Shown: positions 42,916-49,675 of the stretch, piece by piece
Numbering within the stretch: position 1 is the stretch's first letter
How the letters are laid out: every line of letters starts with the position of its first letter
From: a virus
DNA length: 57,337 nucleotides
IMG/VR virus record: IMGVR_UViG_3300042402_000779
Location: 1-57,337 of that record
Reading direction: 5' to 3' (one strand)
The notes under the pieces: model-generated
Database searches by the model: none
What the model saw: only the letters and a program-made list of their open reading frames with translations
What the model was told of the DNA's origin: nothing
Translations under genes and position numbers: made by a program

Positions 42916-43764
42916 ATGACGAAACTTAAACATAGTAAATTTAAGAATACGGGTATCCTATTTGAATTACTCGTAAGACAAATCGCTTCAGACACATTAG
43001 CGGGTAAAGACTCTCTTGCCCTTGAAATTATTAAAAAACATTTCAAAAAAGGAAGCGAATTAAGTAAAGAATTGAAATTATATCAATCTCTGACAAAGGA
43101 AACCTTTGATTCACAATATAAAGCTCAAGAATTTGTAAATATTATTTTACAAGAACGTGGGTCGTTGACCGAGACTACTTTGAAGAGACAAAAATACAAC
43201 TTAATTAAATCCATCAAAGAATCTTTTGTGATGGAAGACTTTTTTAAGTATCGTGTATCAAACTATAAGCAATTGGCTTCTATATACAAAGTGTTTGAGT
43301 ACACACAATCGGTTTCACCAAAAGAATACGTTGATTGTAAAACGAATATCCTTGAAACCATCACTACAAAAGATGTAGAAATCATTTCAGAATCAGCAAC
43401 TACCAAAGAATACGCTGAACAACCTAAAGAGGTTCGTATGTTGGCTTACAAATTCTTGGTTGATTCGTTTAATTCAAAATATACAACACTTTCAGAATCT
43501 CAAAAAAAGGTACTTCGTAATTATATCAATAATGTCGATAATTCTAACAATTTGAGAAAGTTTGTGTTATCTGAAGTTAAAAAGTTAAAGTCCGAATTTG
43601 CTAAAGTAAAGGTTACTGATAAGGTTGCAAGTATTAAGGTAAATGAGACTGTTAATTTAATTGATAATATTTCAAATTCAAAGGTAATCAACGAAAATCA
43701 AATTTTATCGTTGTTAAGATACCATGAATTGTTACAAGAATTAAGGAGAGTATCTAATGTCTAA
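42916..43764 (+). CDS. conserved head-region protein of unknown function
   Basis: 282 residues, almost entirely helical and rich in Lys/Ser/Glu. The start TKLKHSKFKNTGILFELLVRQ is a pattern I associate with proteins downstream of the portal gene in T4-like marine phages. No enzyme motif or membrane segment is present. Position between portal and prohead protease suggests a prohead core or assembly role, as for T4 gp67/gp68, but length and sequence do not match those. The stop overlaps the next start by 8 nt. Confidence 0.65.
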   Translation: MTKLKHSKFKNTGILFELLVRQIASDTLAGKDSLALEIIKKHFKKGSELSKELKLYQSLTKETFDSQYKAQEFVNIILQERGSLTETTLKRQKYNLIKSIKESFVMEDFFKYRVSNYKQLASIYKVFEYTQSVSPKEYVDCKTNILETITTKDVEIISESATTKEYAEQPKEVRMLAYKFLVDSFNSKYTTLSESQKKVLRNYINNVDNSNNLRKFVLSEVKKLKSEFAKVKVTDKVASIKVNETVNLIDNISNSKVINENQILSLLRYHELLQELRRVSNV

Positions 43765-44260
43765 ATTTTTATTAGAACAACTTGACTTAAAATTTAAGCA
43801 ATTCGAAGAAGAAGAGCTTGAAGAGGCAAATGTCACTGGAAATATGGATGGTGGCGCTGGACCCCCACGGACTCCGAACGCATTTGCCAAATCACAAGAT
43901 GAAGACGATTTAGACACAGACCACATTGAGGTGTTGGGTTACAAAAAGTCCAAAAAAGAAAAGCAACACTTTGAAGCTATTTCTCGTATGGAAACTCAAC
44001 TTGAAAGTCTAATCGAAGCCACTTATAGGGCATATAAAAAAGACGAAACACTTTCTGCTAAAAAGAAAGTGAATTTGGCTATCAAAGAAATCAATCGAAA
44101 ATTGTATGAGGTTGAACAATTGGTAAACCAGAACACAAAATTAAAAACCGAAATGGGTGTAGACCAAGGTCAGTATTGGGAATCAACTAAAATGAGATTT
44201 TCAAAGATTTCGGAAAGAATGTTAAAGATTTCTCGTAAAATTAAAGAATTGGGTGCTTAA
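43757..44260 (+). CDS. putative prohead core protein (gp68-like position)
   Basis: 167 residues. An acidic N-terminal helix (KFKQFEEEELEEANVTG) is followed by a Gly/Pro-rich break and a long coiled coil (about 70-165), with alternating Lys and Glu. T4 gp68 (141 residues) is a similar small helical core protein placed between portal and protease. An LEE|A step near residue 24 fits the prohead protease rule. Assignment is by position and composition only. Confidence 0.55.
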   Translation: MSKFLLEQLDLKFKQFEEEELEEANVTGNMDGGAGPPRTPNAFAKSQDEDDLDTDHIEVLGYKKSKKEKQHFEAISRMETQLESLIEATYRAYKKDETLSAKKKVNLAIKEINRKLYEVEQLVNQNTKLKTEMGVDQGQYWESTKMRFSKISERMLKISRKIKELGA

Positions 44261-44261
44261 T

Positions 44262-44405
44262 ATGTCTTGCGGATGTAACAAAAATAAAAATTTAAAGGAA
44301 GCTCTTGAAGTCGATGACCTTGAGCAAGTCCGTTATATAATCCGTAGAGAAATTGCAAGAATATTCTTTGATTTATATCGTAAAAGACAAGTTTGGGAGA
44401 AATAA
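44262..44405 (+). CDS. very small Cys-containing protein
   Basis: 47 residues, starting 1 nt after the previous stop and ending on the first base of the protease start (TAATG). It begins MSCGCNKNKN, then a helical segment with EQVRYIIRREIARIFFDLYR. Two cysteines in CGC could bind metal or form disulphides. The tight 1-nt spacing on both sides and coding-like composition support a real gene. T4 has the small core protein gp67 in this interval, but there is no sequence match I can see. Confidence 0.6.
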   Translation: MSCGCNKNKNLKEALEVDDLEQVRYIIRREIARIFFDLYRKRQVWEK

Positions 44406-45043
44406 TGAAACAATTATTAATAGATGTTAGTTTATTTGAGATTACACCTCAAATGTTGAAAGAATCACACGATAAAAGTGGTAGATTCATTGTAAGTGGT
44501 GTACTTCAGAGAGCTAATGCTAAAAACCAAAATGGTAGAGTCTATCCCAAAGAAATCCTTGAACGAGAACTCGAAAAATACAAGGGTAGAGAGATTAGAG
44601 AGAATAGAGCTTATGGCGAACTCGACCACCCTGAATCATCGGTAGTTGAATTGAAGAATACTTCACATATCATTCGTGATGTGTGGTGGAATGGTGATGA
44701 TGTTGTTGGTCAGGTGGAAATATTAAATACACCTGCTGGTAAAATCTTACAAGAACTGGTTAAGGCTGGTTGTACTGTTGGTATTTCATCAAGGGGTATG
44801 GGTTCTGTTAAACAAATCAAAGAAGATGGTACTGTTGCTGTTGAAAACGACTTCGAATTGATTTGTTGGGACTTTGTATCAAATCCATCAACTCAAGGTG
44901 CTTTTTTGAGACCTACAAATGAAGGTGTCATTAAAGAAAGTGTTCAAAGAAAACAAACTAATTATACTAAAGCTAATACCATCATGAGAGATATCATTTG
45001 TGAAGTTGGTGGTTATTGCGAATGTGATTTTGGAGTAAAATAA
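44405..45043 (+). CDS. gp21: prohead core protease gp21
   Basis: 212 residues, equal to T4 gp21 (212). I take the ATG at 44405, which overlaps the previous stop; a TTG at 44393 would add four residues inside it. The catalytic His is H75 in GELDHPE, and the nucleophile region is GIS128S129RGMGS, the standard pattern of the herpesvirus-like prohead serine proteases. It sits in the scaffold, cuts capsid, scaffold and internal proteins after Glu in [L/I/V]-x-E|[A/G/S], then destroys itself. Many proteins in this window carry matching sites. A C-terminal CEVGGYCECDF stretch is unusual for the family. Confident. Confidence 0.9.
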   Translation: MKQLLIDVSLFEITPQMLKESHDKSGRFIVSGVLQRANAKNQNGRVYPKEILERELEKYKGREIRENRAYGELDHPESSVVELKNTSHIIRDVWWNGDDVVGQVEILNTPAGKILQELVKAGCTVGISSRGMGSVKQIKEDGTVAVENDFELICWDFVSNPSTQGAFLRPTNEGVIKESVQRKQTNYTKANTIMRDIICEVGGYCECDFGVK

Positions 45044-45044
45044 A

Positions 45045-45893
45045 ATGAAAATGATGTCATTATTAAAAGAAGATGTTAGTAAATATACTAATGCTGGTAT
45101 TAGCAAATTTGCAGTAGCGATTGCTTCATTAACTACAACAAGACCTGATGCAGTTCAAAAATTCGTTGATACTAACGAGTTGAATATTGAAAAATTATAC
45201 CAATTTCTTAAAAAAAGTAAGCTAGATGGTAAAATGGATTTTGTAACTGCACTTGTAGGTAAACCTAATAATCCTATCCAAAGGAAAATGATTAAAATGT
45301 TTTCTGAATCAGTAAACGAAGAACAAGACCACGAAGTGAAAATGTCTCAAAACTCATTAGATTCAATTATCAAGTACGCTACTGAATTGAAGCAAAAAAT
45401 GGGTGAGATGGAAAAAGATATTCCTGCTTGGATTCAAGACCACATCACTAATGCTGAAAACTACATTTCACAGGCATCTTCAAACTACCATGAATATAGT
45501 GGTGTTAATGAAAACTCAATCAATGAAATGAACCCAGCCGTTAATAAACTTGTTCACAAACTTTTAAGTAAAGAATTGAATGGGTTACGAGTTGGTGGTG
45601 CTAATCACCAATACGCATTAATGCACATTTTGATTGGTGCTTTAAGAGACGCTAATTTCTCTGCAGCTATTAAGAATGTTCCAAAGATATTTCCTAAAGC
45701 TAAATACGAAGGTGACCCTATGGGTGAACAAGACCTTGAGGATATGTACGAATATGAAATCGGTCCAAAAATTGCTTCTATGGCAAAGTGGGATGGTAAG
45801 GATATCGTAGATGCTGTTGGGTTTTATGTATCAATGACAATTGGTAGACCGATGGGTCAGAAAGTTGAACAACTTGTTGAAGGAAAAAAATGA
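45045..45893 (+). CDS. putative internal head protein
   Basis: 282 residues. N-terminal MKMMSLLKEDVSK resembles the leaders of the other internal-protein candidates. Residues 88-93 contain ESVNEE, encoded by the same 14 bases found in the 46201 gene. A helical part (about 100-145) and a compact C-terminal domain (160-280, LVHKLLSKELNGLRVGGANH, then MGEQDLEDMYEYEIGPKIA) follow. The protein ends LVEGKK. E93 follows the first candidate site, so cleavage there is less certain. It lies between protease and scaffold, supporting a place in the prohead core. No named family. Confidence 0.55.
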   Translation: MKMMSLLKEDVSKYTNAGISKFAVAIASLTTTRPDAVQKFVDTNELNIEKLYQFLKKSKLDGKMDFVTALVGKPNNPIQRKMIKMFSESVNEEQDHEVKMSQNSLDSIIKYATELKQKMGEMEKDIPAWIQDHITNAENYISQASSNYHEYSGVNENSINEMNPAVNKLVHKLLSKELNGLRVGGANHQYALMHILIGALRDANFSAAIKNVPKIFPKAKYEGDPMGEQDLEDMYEYEIGPKIASMAKWDGKDIVDAVGFYVSMTIGRPMGQKVEQLVEGKK

Positions 45894-46177
45894 AACTAAA
45901 ATCATTACTTGAATCTAAAAAGACAATCAACGAAGCTTCTGAAGTTAAGTTCAACGAGATTGACCAACTGAAACAAAAACAAATCAAAGCATTTGAAAAT
46001 GTTATTGGTGGTAAACACACTGCTATCTTTGATGGTATTCACGGAATGATTGTGGATATCAAAAAACCATCAATGGGTGGTTCATATAGATTTGATTCAG
46101 CCGACCTCAAACAATTATTGGCACTCAAGATTCGTTGGGTCGAAGGTGATAAAGATGGTGTTTCAATCGGATTTTAA
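45890..46177 (+). CDS. small putative internal head protein
   Basis: 95 residues; the start overlaps the previous stop by 4 nt. The leader MKLKSLLESKKTINEAS contains INE15|A16, which fits the prohead protease rule. Cleavage would leave an 80-residue alpha/beta domain (AFENVIGGKHTAIFDGIHGM, then LLALKIRWVEGDK). The leader closely matches the 34764 protein. No enzyme motif is seen. Confidence 0.55.
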   Translation: MKLKSLLESKKTINEASEVKFNEIDQLKQKQIKAFENVIGGKHTAIFDGIHGMIVDIKKPSMGGSYRFDSADLKQLLALKIRWVEGDKDGVSIGF

Positions 46178-46200
46178 TTTTAAAACAAACGGATAATAAA

Positions 46201-47772
46201 ATGAAAAAGTTAAAAGACTTATTAAAAGAATCTCAAGAATTAGATTACCGCAGAATGAATGTTGGTGAAGAAGATGCTCAAGGAATGACCAAAGAAGAAA
46301 AACGTGCATTCGTTGAAGCCGTTGCTGCATATCGTCAATTAGGTGAGATGATTTCTCACAAAGGTAATCTTGCTGAAATTCACGATTCAATCAAAGGGAT
46401 TGTTGAAAACGCAAATTCAATTACTTTAAAAGAAACTGGTGATTGGTTTGATAGAGTAACTGTTCAGAGACACATGAAATCTATGAATGAATCATTCAAG
46501 GTTTTCTCAAACACAATCAAAGAGGTTTCTACTTTACAACAACGAATGGAATCTGCTTATGATGAGATTGGTGAAGTTCTTGGTAAATACTATGAAATCA
46601 AAGAAGGTAACGAGTTTGGTGCCGAAAGAGCAAAAGCTATTGCTGCTGGCGAAGATTCGTTTGAGGTTGATGGTAAGTCATTCAAAGTGACTGGTGTTGA
46701 TGATGAAGACAAAAAGAACGCTGAAGAGTTTGCTAATGAGTCTATGAAGTTGACTTCTTTATTGAAGAAAGAAGAACTTAAAGGTAACCAAGACAAAATT
46801 GATTTTGACGATGATGGTGAAATTGAAGCATCTGACTTGGCTGCGTTAAGAGCCGGTAAGAAAAAAGATGAATCAGTAAACGAAGGTAAGAAAAGATTCA
46901 AAACTGGATATGGTATTGGTAAAGCTAAATATGTAATCTCTCACCACAATGGTGTTGATAAACATGATGATGGTAGTGATTTCTATGGTATCTCAATCTA
47001 TAATAACCAAAAAGATTTTGAAAAAGGAAAGCAAGATTTTTTATCAAAAGGATATGTTGCCGAATCAGTAAACGAGGCATTTAGTGATAATAAAAACCTT
47101 AACTACATAATGAAGGGTAGAAAAGTTACAAATGTGGCGTATGATAGTGATTTTGGATTTGCTGTTATTTTGGATAATGGTAAATATGTTCTATTTAATA
47201 CACATAGTGCTAGACCAGGTCAGTCAAAAGATATGGAATTTGAATCAGTAAACGAAGGATTATCACCAGAGATTGCAAAACACATGAGTTCTATTCATAA
47301 AGGATTTGTTTCGGTAACCATGGATGGTGTAATGGTTTATGAAACCCCAGCTGCTGCTAAAAAAGCTTCTGACTTCTTAAATTCAAAACAAATCGCAGCT
47401 ACAGCCAATGGTAAAACATTATATATCGAATCAGTAGTAAAAAAATCTAATATTAACGAAGTATCAGCTGCCACACTCTTAAAGTCAGTTGCTAAAGGTG
47501 AATCTTCTCGTGTTCAAGGTGTGAAGATATCAAAAGCAATGGCTGAACACTTTTTGTTTTGGTTGCGTACATCTCCTTATGGTAAAAAGTATGATTCATT
47601 ACCATTCCATATGTTGTTTACTGCTGCTTTCAATTGGGGACTTCATAGATACATGGACCCTGCTTTGAAAGGTGAATATGAAACATTGAAAAAAGTTGCT
47701 ATTGAAATGGAAAAGAAACGCCGTGAGATGAAAAAACAAATGGCTAATAGCATCGCTCCCAAAAGAAAGTAA
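46201..47772 (+). CDS. multi-domain putative virion-internal polyprotein with ESVNE linkers
   Basis: 523 residues. Part 1 (1-135) is helical, with a leader MKKLKDLLKES. Part 2 (136-228) starts GNEFGAERAKAIAAG and shares this unit with the 35243 protein; it also has an EF-hand-like acidic stretch (DFDDDGEIEASDL). Parts 3 (229-292), 4 (293-352) and 5 (353-420) are three different small domains. Part 6 (421-523) is helical and basic. The junctions read IKE135|G, VNE228|G, VNE292|A, VNE352|G and INE420|V; all but the last fit the T4-type prohead protease rule. I infer that protein is cut by the neighbouring gp21 into about five peptides kept in the capsid. No domain has a recognised enzymatic motif. 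Confidence 0.65.
   Translation: MKKLKDLLKESQELDYRRMNVGEEDAQGMTKEEKRAFVEAVAAYRQLGEMISHKGNLAEIHDSIKGIVENANSITLKETGDWFDRVTVQRHMKSMNESFKVFSNTIKEVSTLQQRMESAYDEIGEVLGKYYEIKEGNEFGAERAKAIAAGEDSFEVDGKSFKVTGVDDEDKKNAEEFANESMKLTSLLKKEELKGNQDKIDFDDDGEIEASDLAALRAGKKKDESVNEGKKRFKTGYGIGKAKYVISHHNGVDKHDDGSDFYGISIYNNQKDFEKGKQDFLSKGYVAESVNEAFSDNKNLNYIMKGRKVTNVAYDSDFGFAVILDNGKYVLFNTHSARPGQSKDMEFESVNEGLSPEIAKHMSSIHKGFVSVTMDGVMVYETPAAAKKASDFLNSKQIAATANGKTLYIESVVKKSNINEVSAATLLKSVAKGESSRVQGVKISKAMAEHFLFWLRTSPYGKKYDSLPFHMLFTAAFNWGLHRYMDPALKGEYETLKKVAIEMEKKRREMKKQMANSIAPKRK
46870..47255 (+). repeat. three direct copies of GAATCAGTAAACGA inside the polyprotein gene
   Basis: GAATCAGTAAACGA occurs at 46870-46883, 47062-47075 and 47242-47255, always encoding ESVNE with the same codons. 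Further copies lie at 45306-45319 in the 45045 gene and, with one change (GATTCAGTAAACGA), at 47939-47952 in the 47777 gene. Identity at third codon positions suggests copying at DNA level rather than convergent protein motifs. Confidence 0.75.
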
Positions 47773-47776
47773 TAAA

Positions 47777-48175
47777 ATGAGTAATACCGACATACTACAA
47801 CAATTATCATTGGATTTTTCAAAGTTTATAAAAAACAATCTATCTGATATTAAAAAGTTAAGTCCTCAACAACAAAAACACATTGGTGGGTTGTTCATGG
47901 ATTTTAAAGATGGATTGGATTCTATAAGTGAAAATACCGATTCAGTAAACGAAGCATATTGGGACCAAAAACGAAACGATACTGTTAGAAAAACTATGCC
48001 AGGATATGTTGGAGTTAAATTTGCTAAAGTTGCTTCTGAAGAAGATTTGGATTTGATGATTCGTTTAAAACAAGCAAATTCAGAACACGCTAACGCAATG
48101 TTACCAAATATAAAGTCAATGGACTACTTGTACAAAAAATACAAAATCAGTTCCAAAAAAGGTATTGAACAATAA
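47777..48175 (+). CDS. small putative internal head protein
   Basis: 132 residues, starting 4 nt after the polyprotein gene. The first 58 residues are helical (SLDFSKFIKNNLSDIKKLSP); then SENTDSVNE59|A60 gives a candidate prohead protease site using nearly the same 14-base sequence as in the neighbour. The C-terminal 73 residues form a basic helical domain that would be the mature part. No known family. A terminator follows after 35 nt. Confidence 0.55.
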   Translation: MSNTDILQQLSLDFSKFIKNNLSDIKKLSPQQQKHIGGLFMDFKDGLDSISENTDSVNEAYWDQKRNDTVRKTMPGYVGVKFAKVASEEDLDLMIRLKQANSEHANAMLPNIKSMDYLYKKYKISSKKGIEQ

Positions 48176-48179
48176 ACAA

Positions 48180-48210
48180 TTGATTTTATAAAAAAGATTT
48201 TCATATTTAT
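48180..48210 (+). promoter_or_regulatory. promoter candidate upstream of the bS21 gene
   Basis: TTG (48180-48182), 19-nt spacer, CATATTTA (48202-48209), containing ATATTTAT (48203-48210). A start 4-6 nt downstream would fall within the left arm of the terminator hairpin at 48211. Confidence 0.45.
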
Positions 48211-48247
48211 ATACACCTATCAGTAACATGGTAGGTGTATTTTTTTT
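48211..48247 (+). terminator. strong terminator hairpin directly before the bS21 gene
   Basis: An 11-bp stem (ATACACCTATC with GGTAGGTGTAT, one G-T pair) and an 8-nt loop run into eight T residues (48240-48247). Only 11 nt separate the T run from the bS21 ATG at 48259. It ends transcripts of the internal-protein genes or acts as an attenuator for bS21. Confidence 0.85.
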
Positions 48248-48258
48248 AACAAGAATTT

Positions 48259-48519
48259 ATGAATAGAAAAAACGACAATTTTAAAAAGAAGAAAAAGGGC
48301 CGTAAGGATGATATGTTCATGTACGGAAACGCCCTTGGTGTGAAAGTAGTGGATGGTAACTTGGAAGCTGCCATTCGGTTATTAAAACGAACTGTTAAAG
48401 ATAGTGGTATGATGGATATCTTACGAGATAAGAAAGAATACACTAAACCAACAACACTTCGTAGAAAACAAAAAGAAGATGCTCAACGCAGAGAGTATAT
48501 TCGAAGAATAAACGAATAA
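48259..48519 (+). CDS. rpsU: ribosomal protein bS21 homologue
   Basis: 86 residues. The core matches bS21: residues 28-70 read GVKVVDGNLEAAIRLLKRTV, a Gly/Met turn, a LRDKKEY helix, and the hallmark KPTT (63-66) followed by basic helix residues. E. coli bS21 has the same order (VKVREN ... RRFKR ... EFYEKPTT). The N-terminal 25 residues are a Lys/Arg-rich extension not found in the cellular protein. The C-terminal helix ends early (YIRRINE). bS21 binds the 30S platform near the 3' end of 16S rRNA. A phage copy could replace the host protein on ribosomes during infection. The gene lies just behind a terminator hairpin and has no Shine-Dalgarno-like tract (AACAAGAATTT before ATG). Confidence 0.85.
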   Translation: MNRKNDNFKKKKKGRKDDMFMYGNALGVKVVDGNLEAAIRLLKRTVKDSGMMDILRDKKEYTKPTTLRRKQKEDAQRREYIRRINE

Positions 48520-48556
48520 TAATGGTAAACACTTTATCGTTTCAGAAAAAGTAACC

Positions 48557-48565
48557 CTATTTATT
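48557..48565 (+). promoter_or_regulatory. late-promoter-like box CTATTTATT before the scaffold gene
   Basis: CCCTATTTATTTT, 107 nt before the ATG at 48673. The long leader that follows holds two hairpins. Confidence 0.4.
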
Positions 48566-48573
48566 TTAAAAAT

Positions 48574-48638
48574 ATCACTCCCCAATGAGTGATTACTATT
48601 ATTTGAAAAAATATTCAATTAAGATTCTCAATAATCTT
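48574..48638 (+). other. two hairpins in the scaffold gene leader
   Basis: ATCACTC-cccaat-GAGTGAT (48574-48593) and AAGATT-ctcaat-AATCTT (48621-48638). Neither has a T run, so they are not simple terminators. They lie between the candidate promoter at 48557 and the ATG at 48673, and could stabilise the abundant scaffold/capsid mRNA. Confidence 0.4.
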
Positions 48639-48672
48639 ATTATCCAAAAAGCTTAATTTAGGAGAAAAACAA

Positions 48673-49644
48673 ATGAAATCAGATTTGTTAAAAGAAGCTA
48701 TCGCTGATGCCAAAGCCGTTAAGGAAACTGCATTAGCTAACGCTAAAATGGCTCTTGAAGAAGCATTTACTCCAAAACTACAATCTATGTTGTCTCATAA
48801 GATTGCTGAAGAGTTGGAAGAGGAAGACGAAGAAGAAGTTGCTGACGAAATGGACGCTGCTGCTACTATGGACGAACCTGCTGAAGACGAAATGGCTACT
48901 GAAGAAGACGAAATGGGTGTTGAAGAAGAAGAGGAAATGTATTCTGAAGAGGGTGAAGAAGACATGACAATGGACATGGATTCTGAAGAAGATGGTGAAG
49001 AGTACGATGTTACTGGCGACGAGGAAGAAGAGACTGAAGAAGACGATTTAGACCTCGAAGCTGTAATCAGAGAACTTGAAGACGCTATGGCCGGTGAAGA
49101 AGAAGTTTCTGAAGAAGATGAAATGGGTGAAGAACCTGTTGCTGAAGAAGAAATGGAAGACGAGCCCGTTGCTGAGGAAGAAGAACTTGATATCAATGAA
49201 ATTATCAGAGCCTTGAAAGAAATGGATGGCGAAGAAGAGACTGTTGAAGAAGAGGAAACTCAAGAATCATGGAACGAGGAAAAAGAAGAAGAATTGGCTG
49301 AAGCTTACAACGTTATCACTTCTTTGAAGAAAACCATTAACGAGGTGAATCTTTTGAACGCTAAATTGTTATACACTAACAAATTGTTCAGAACATTCGA
49401 CTTGAACGAAAATCAAAAGATGAAAGTTATCGAGAACTTCGATAGAGCTGCATCTTTGAGAGAAGTTAAATTAGTTTACGCTACATTGGGTGAAAACTTA
49501 AATGTTGCAAGAAAAAACAAAACTGTTGTAAAAGAATCACTTGCTTCTAAACCTATGAAGTCATCTGCTCCTAAAAAAGAAATTCTTTCTGAAGGTGCTG
49601 CTGTTGCTGAAAGATTTAAGAAGTTAGCTGGTTTAAACAAATAA
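48673..49644 (+). CDS. gp22: prohead scaffold/core protein gp22
   Basis: 323 residues (T4 gp22 is 269). It starts as an amphipathic helix (SDLLKEAIADAKAVKETALA), then has an extremely acidic Glu/Asp/Met segment from about 48 to 205, and a conserved C-terminal core: LKKTINEVNLLNAKLLYTNK, NENQKMKVIENFDRA and EVKLVYATLGENL, typical of gp22. The end contains LSE307|G308 before AAVAERFKKLAGL, a fitting prohead protease site. It forms the inner scaffold around which the capsid assembles and is cut to small peptides. AGGAGAAAAACAA precedes the ATG. The acidic insert is longer than in T4. Confident from position before gp23 and the core. Confidence 0.85.
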   Translation: MKSDLLKEAIADAKAVKETALANAKMALEEAFTPKLQSMLSHKIAEELEEEDEEEVADEMDAAATMDEPAEDEMATEEDEMGVEEEEEMYSEEGEEDMTMDMDSEEDGEEYDVTGDEEEETEEDDLDLEAVIRELEDAMAGEEEVSEEDEMGEEPVAEEEMEDEPVAEEEELDINEIIRALKEMDGEEETVEEEETQESWNEEKEEELAEAYNVITSLKKTINEVNLLNAKLLYTNKLFRTFDLNENQKMKVIENFDRAASLREVKLVYATLGENLNVARKNKTVVKESLASKPMKSSAPKKEILSEGAAVAERFKKLAGLNK

Positions 49645-49675
49645 TTTAAAACCAAAAGAAAAAAGGAAAAATAAG

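Noticed and set aside
46780-46850. EF-hand calcium site (DFDDDGEIEASDL) in the polyprotein as an enzyme or signalling domain
   Set aside because: The loop resembles a single EF-hand/dockerin-like calcium loop, but a pair is lacking and no further family marks are visible; noted only as an acidic stretch.
48795-49196. Long Ser-rich open frame on the - strand opposite the scaffold gene
   Set aside because: It is the complement of GAA/GAC repeats of the acidic segment in gp22 and reads as almost pure Ser; a shadow, not a gene.
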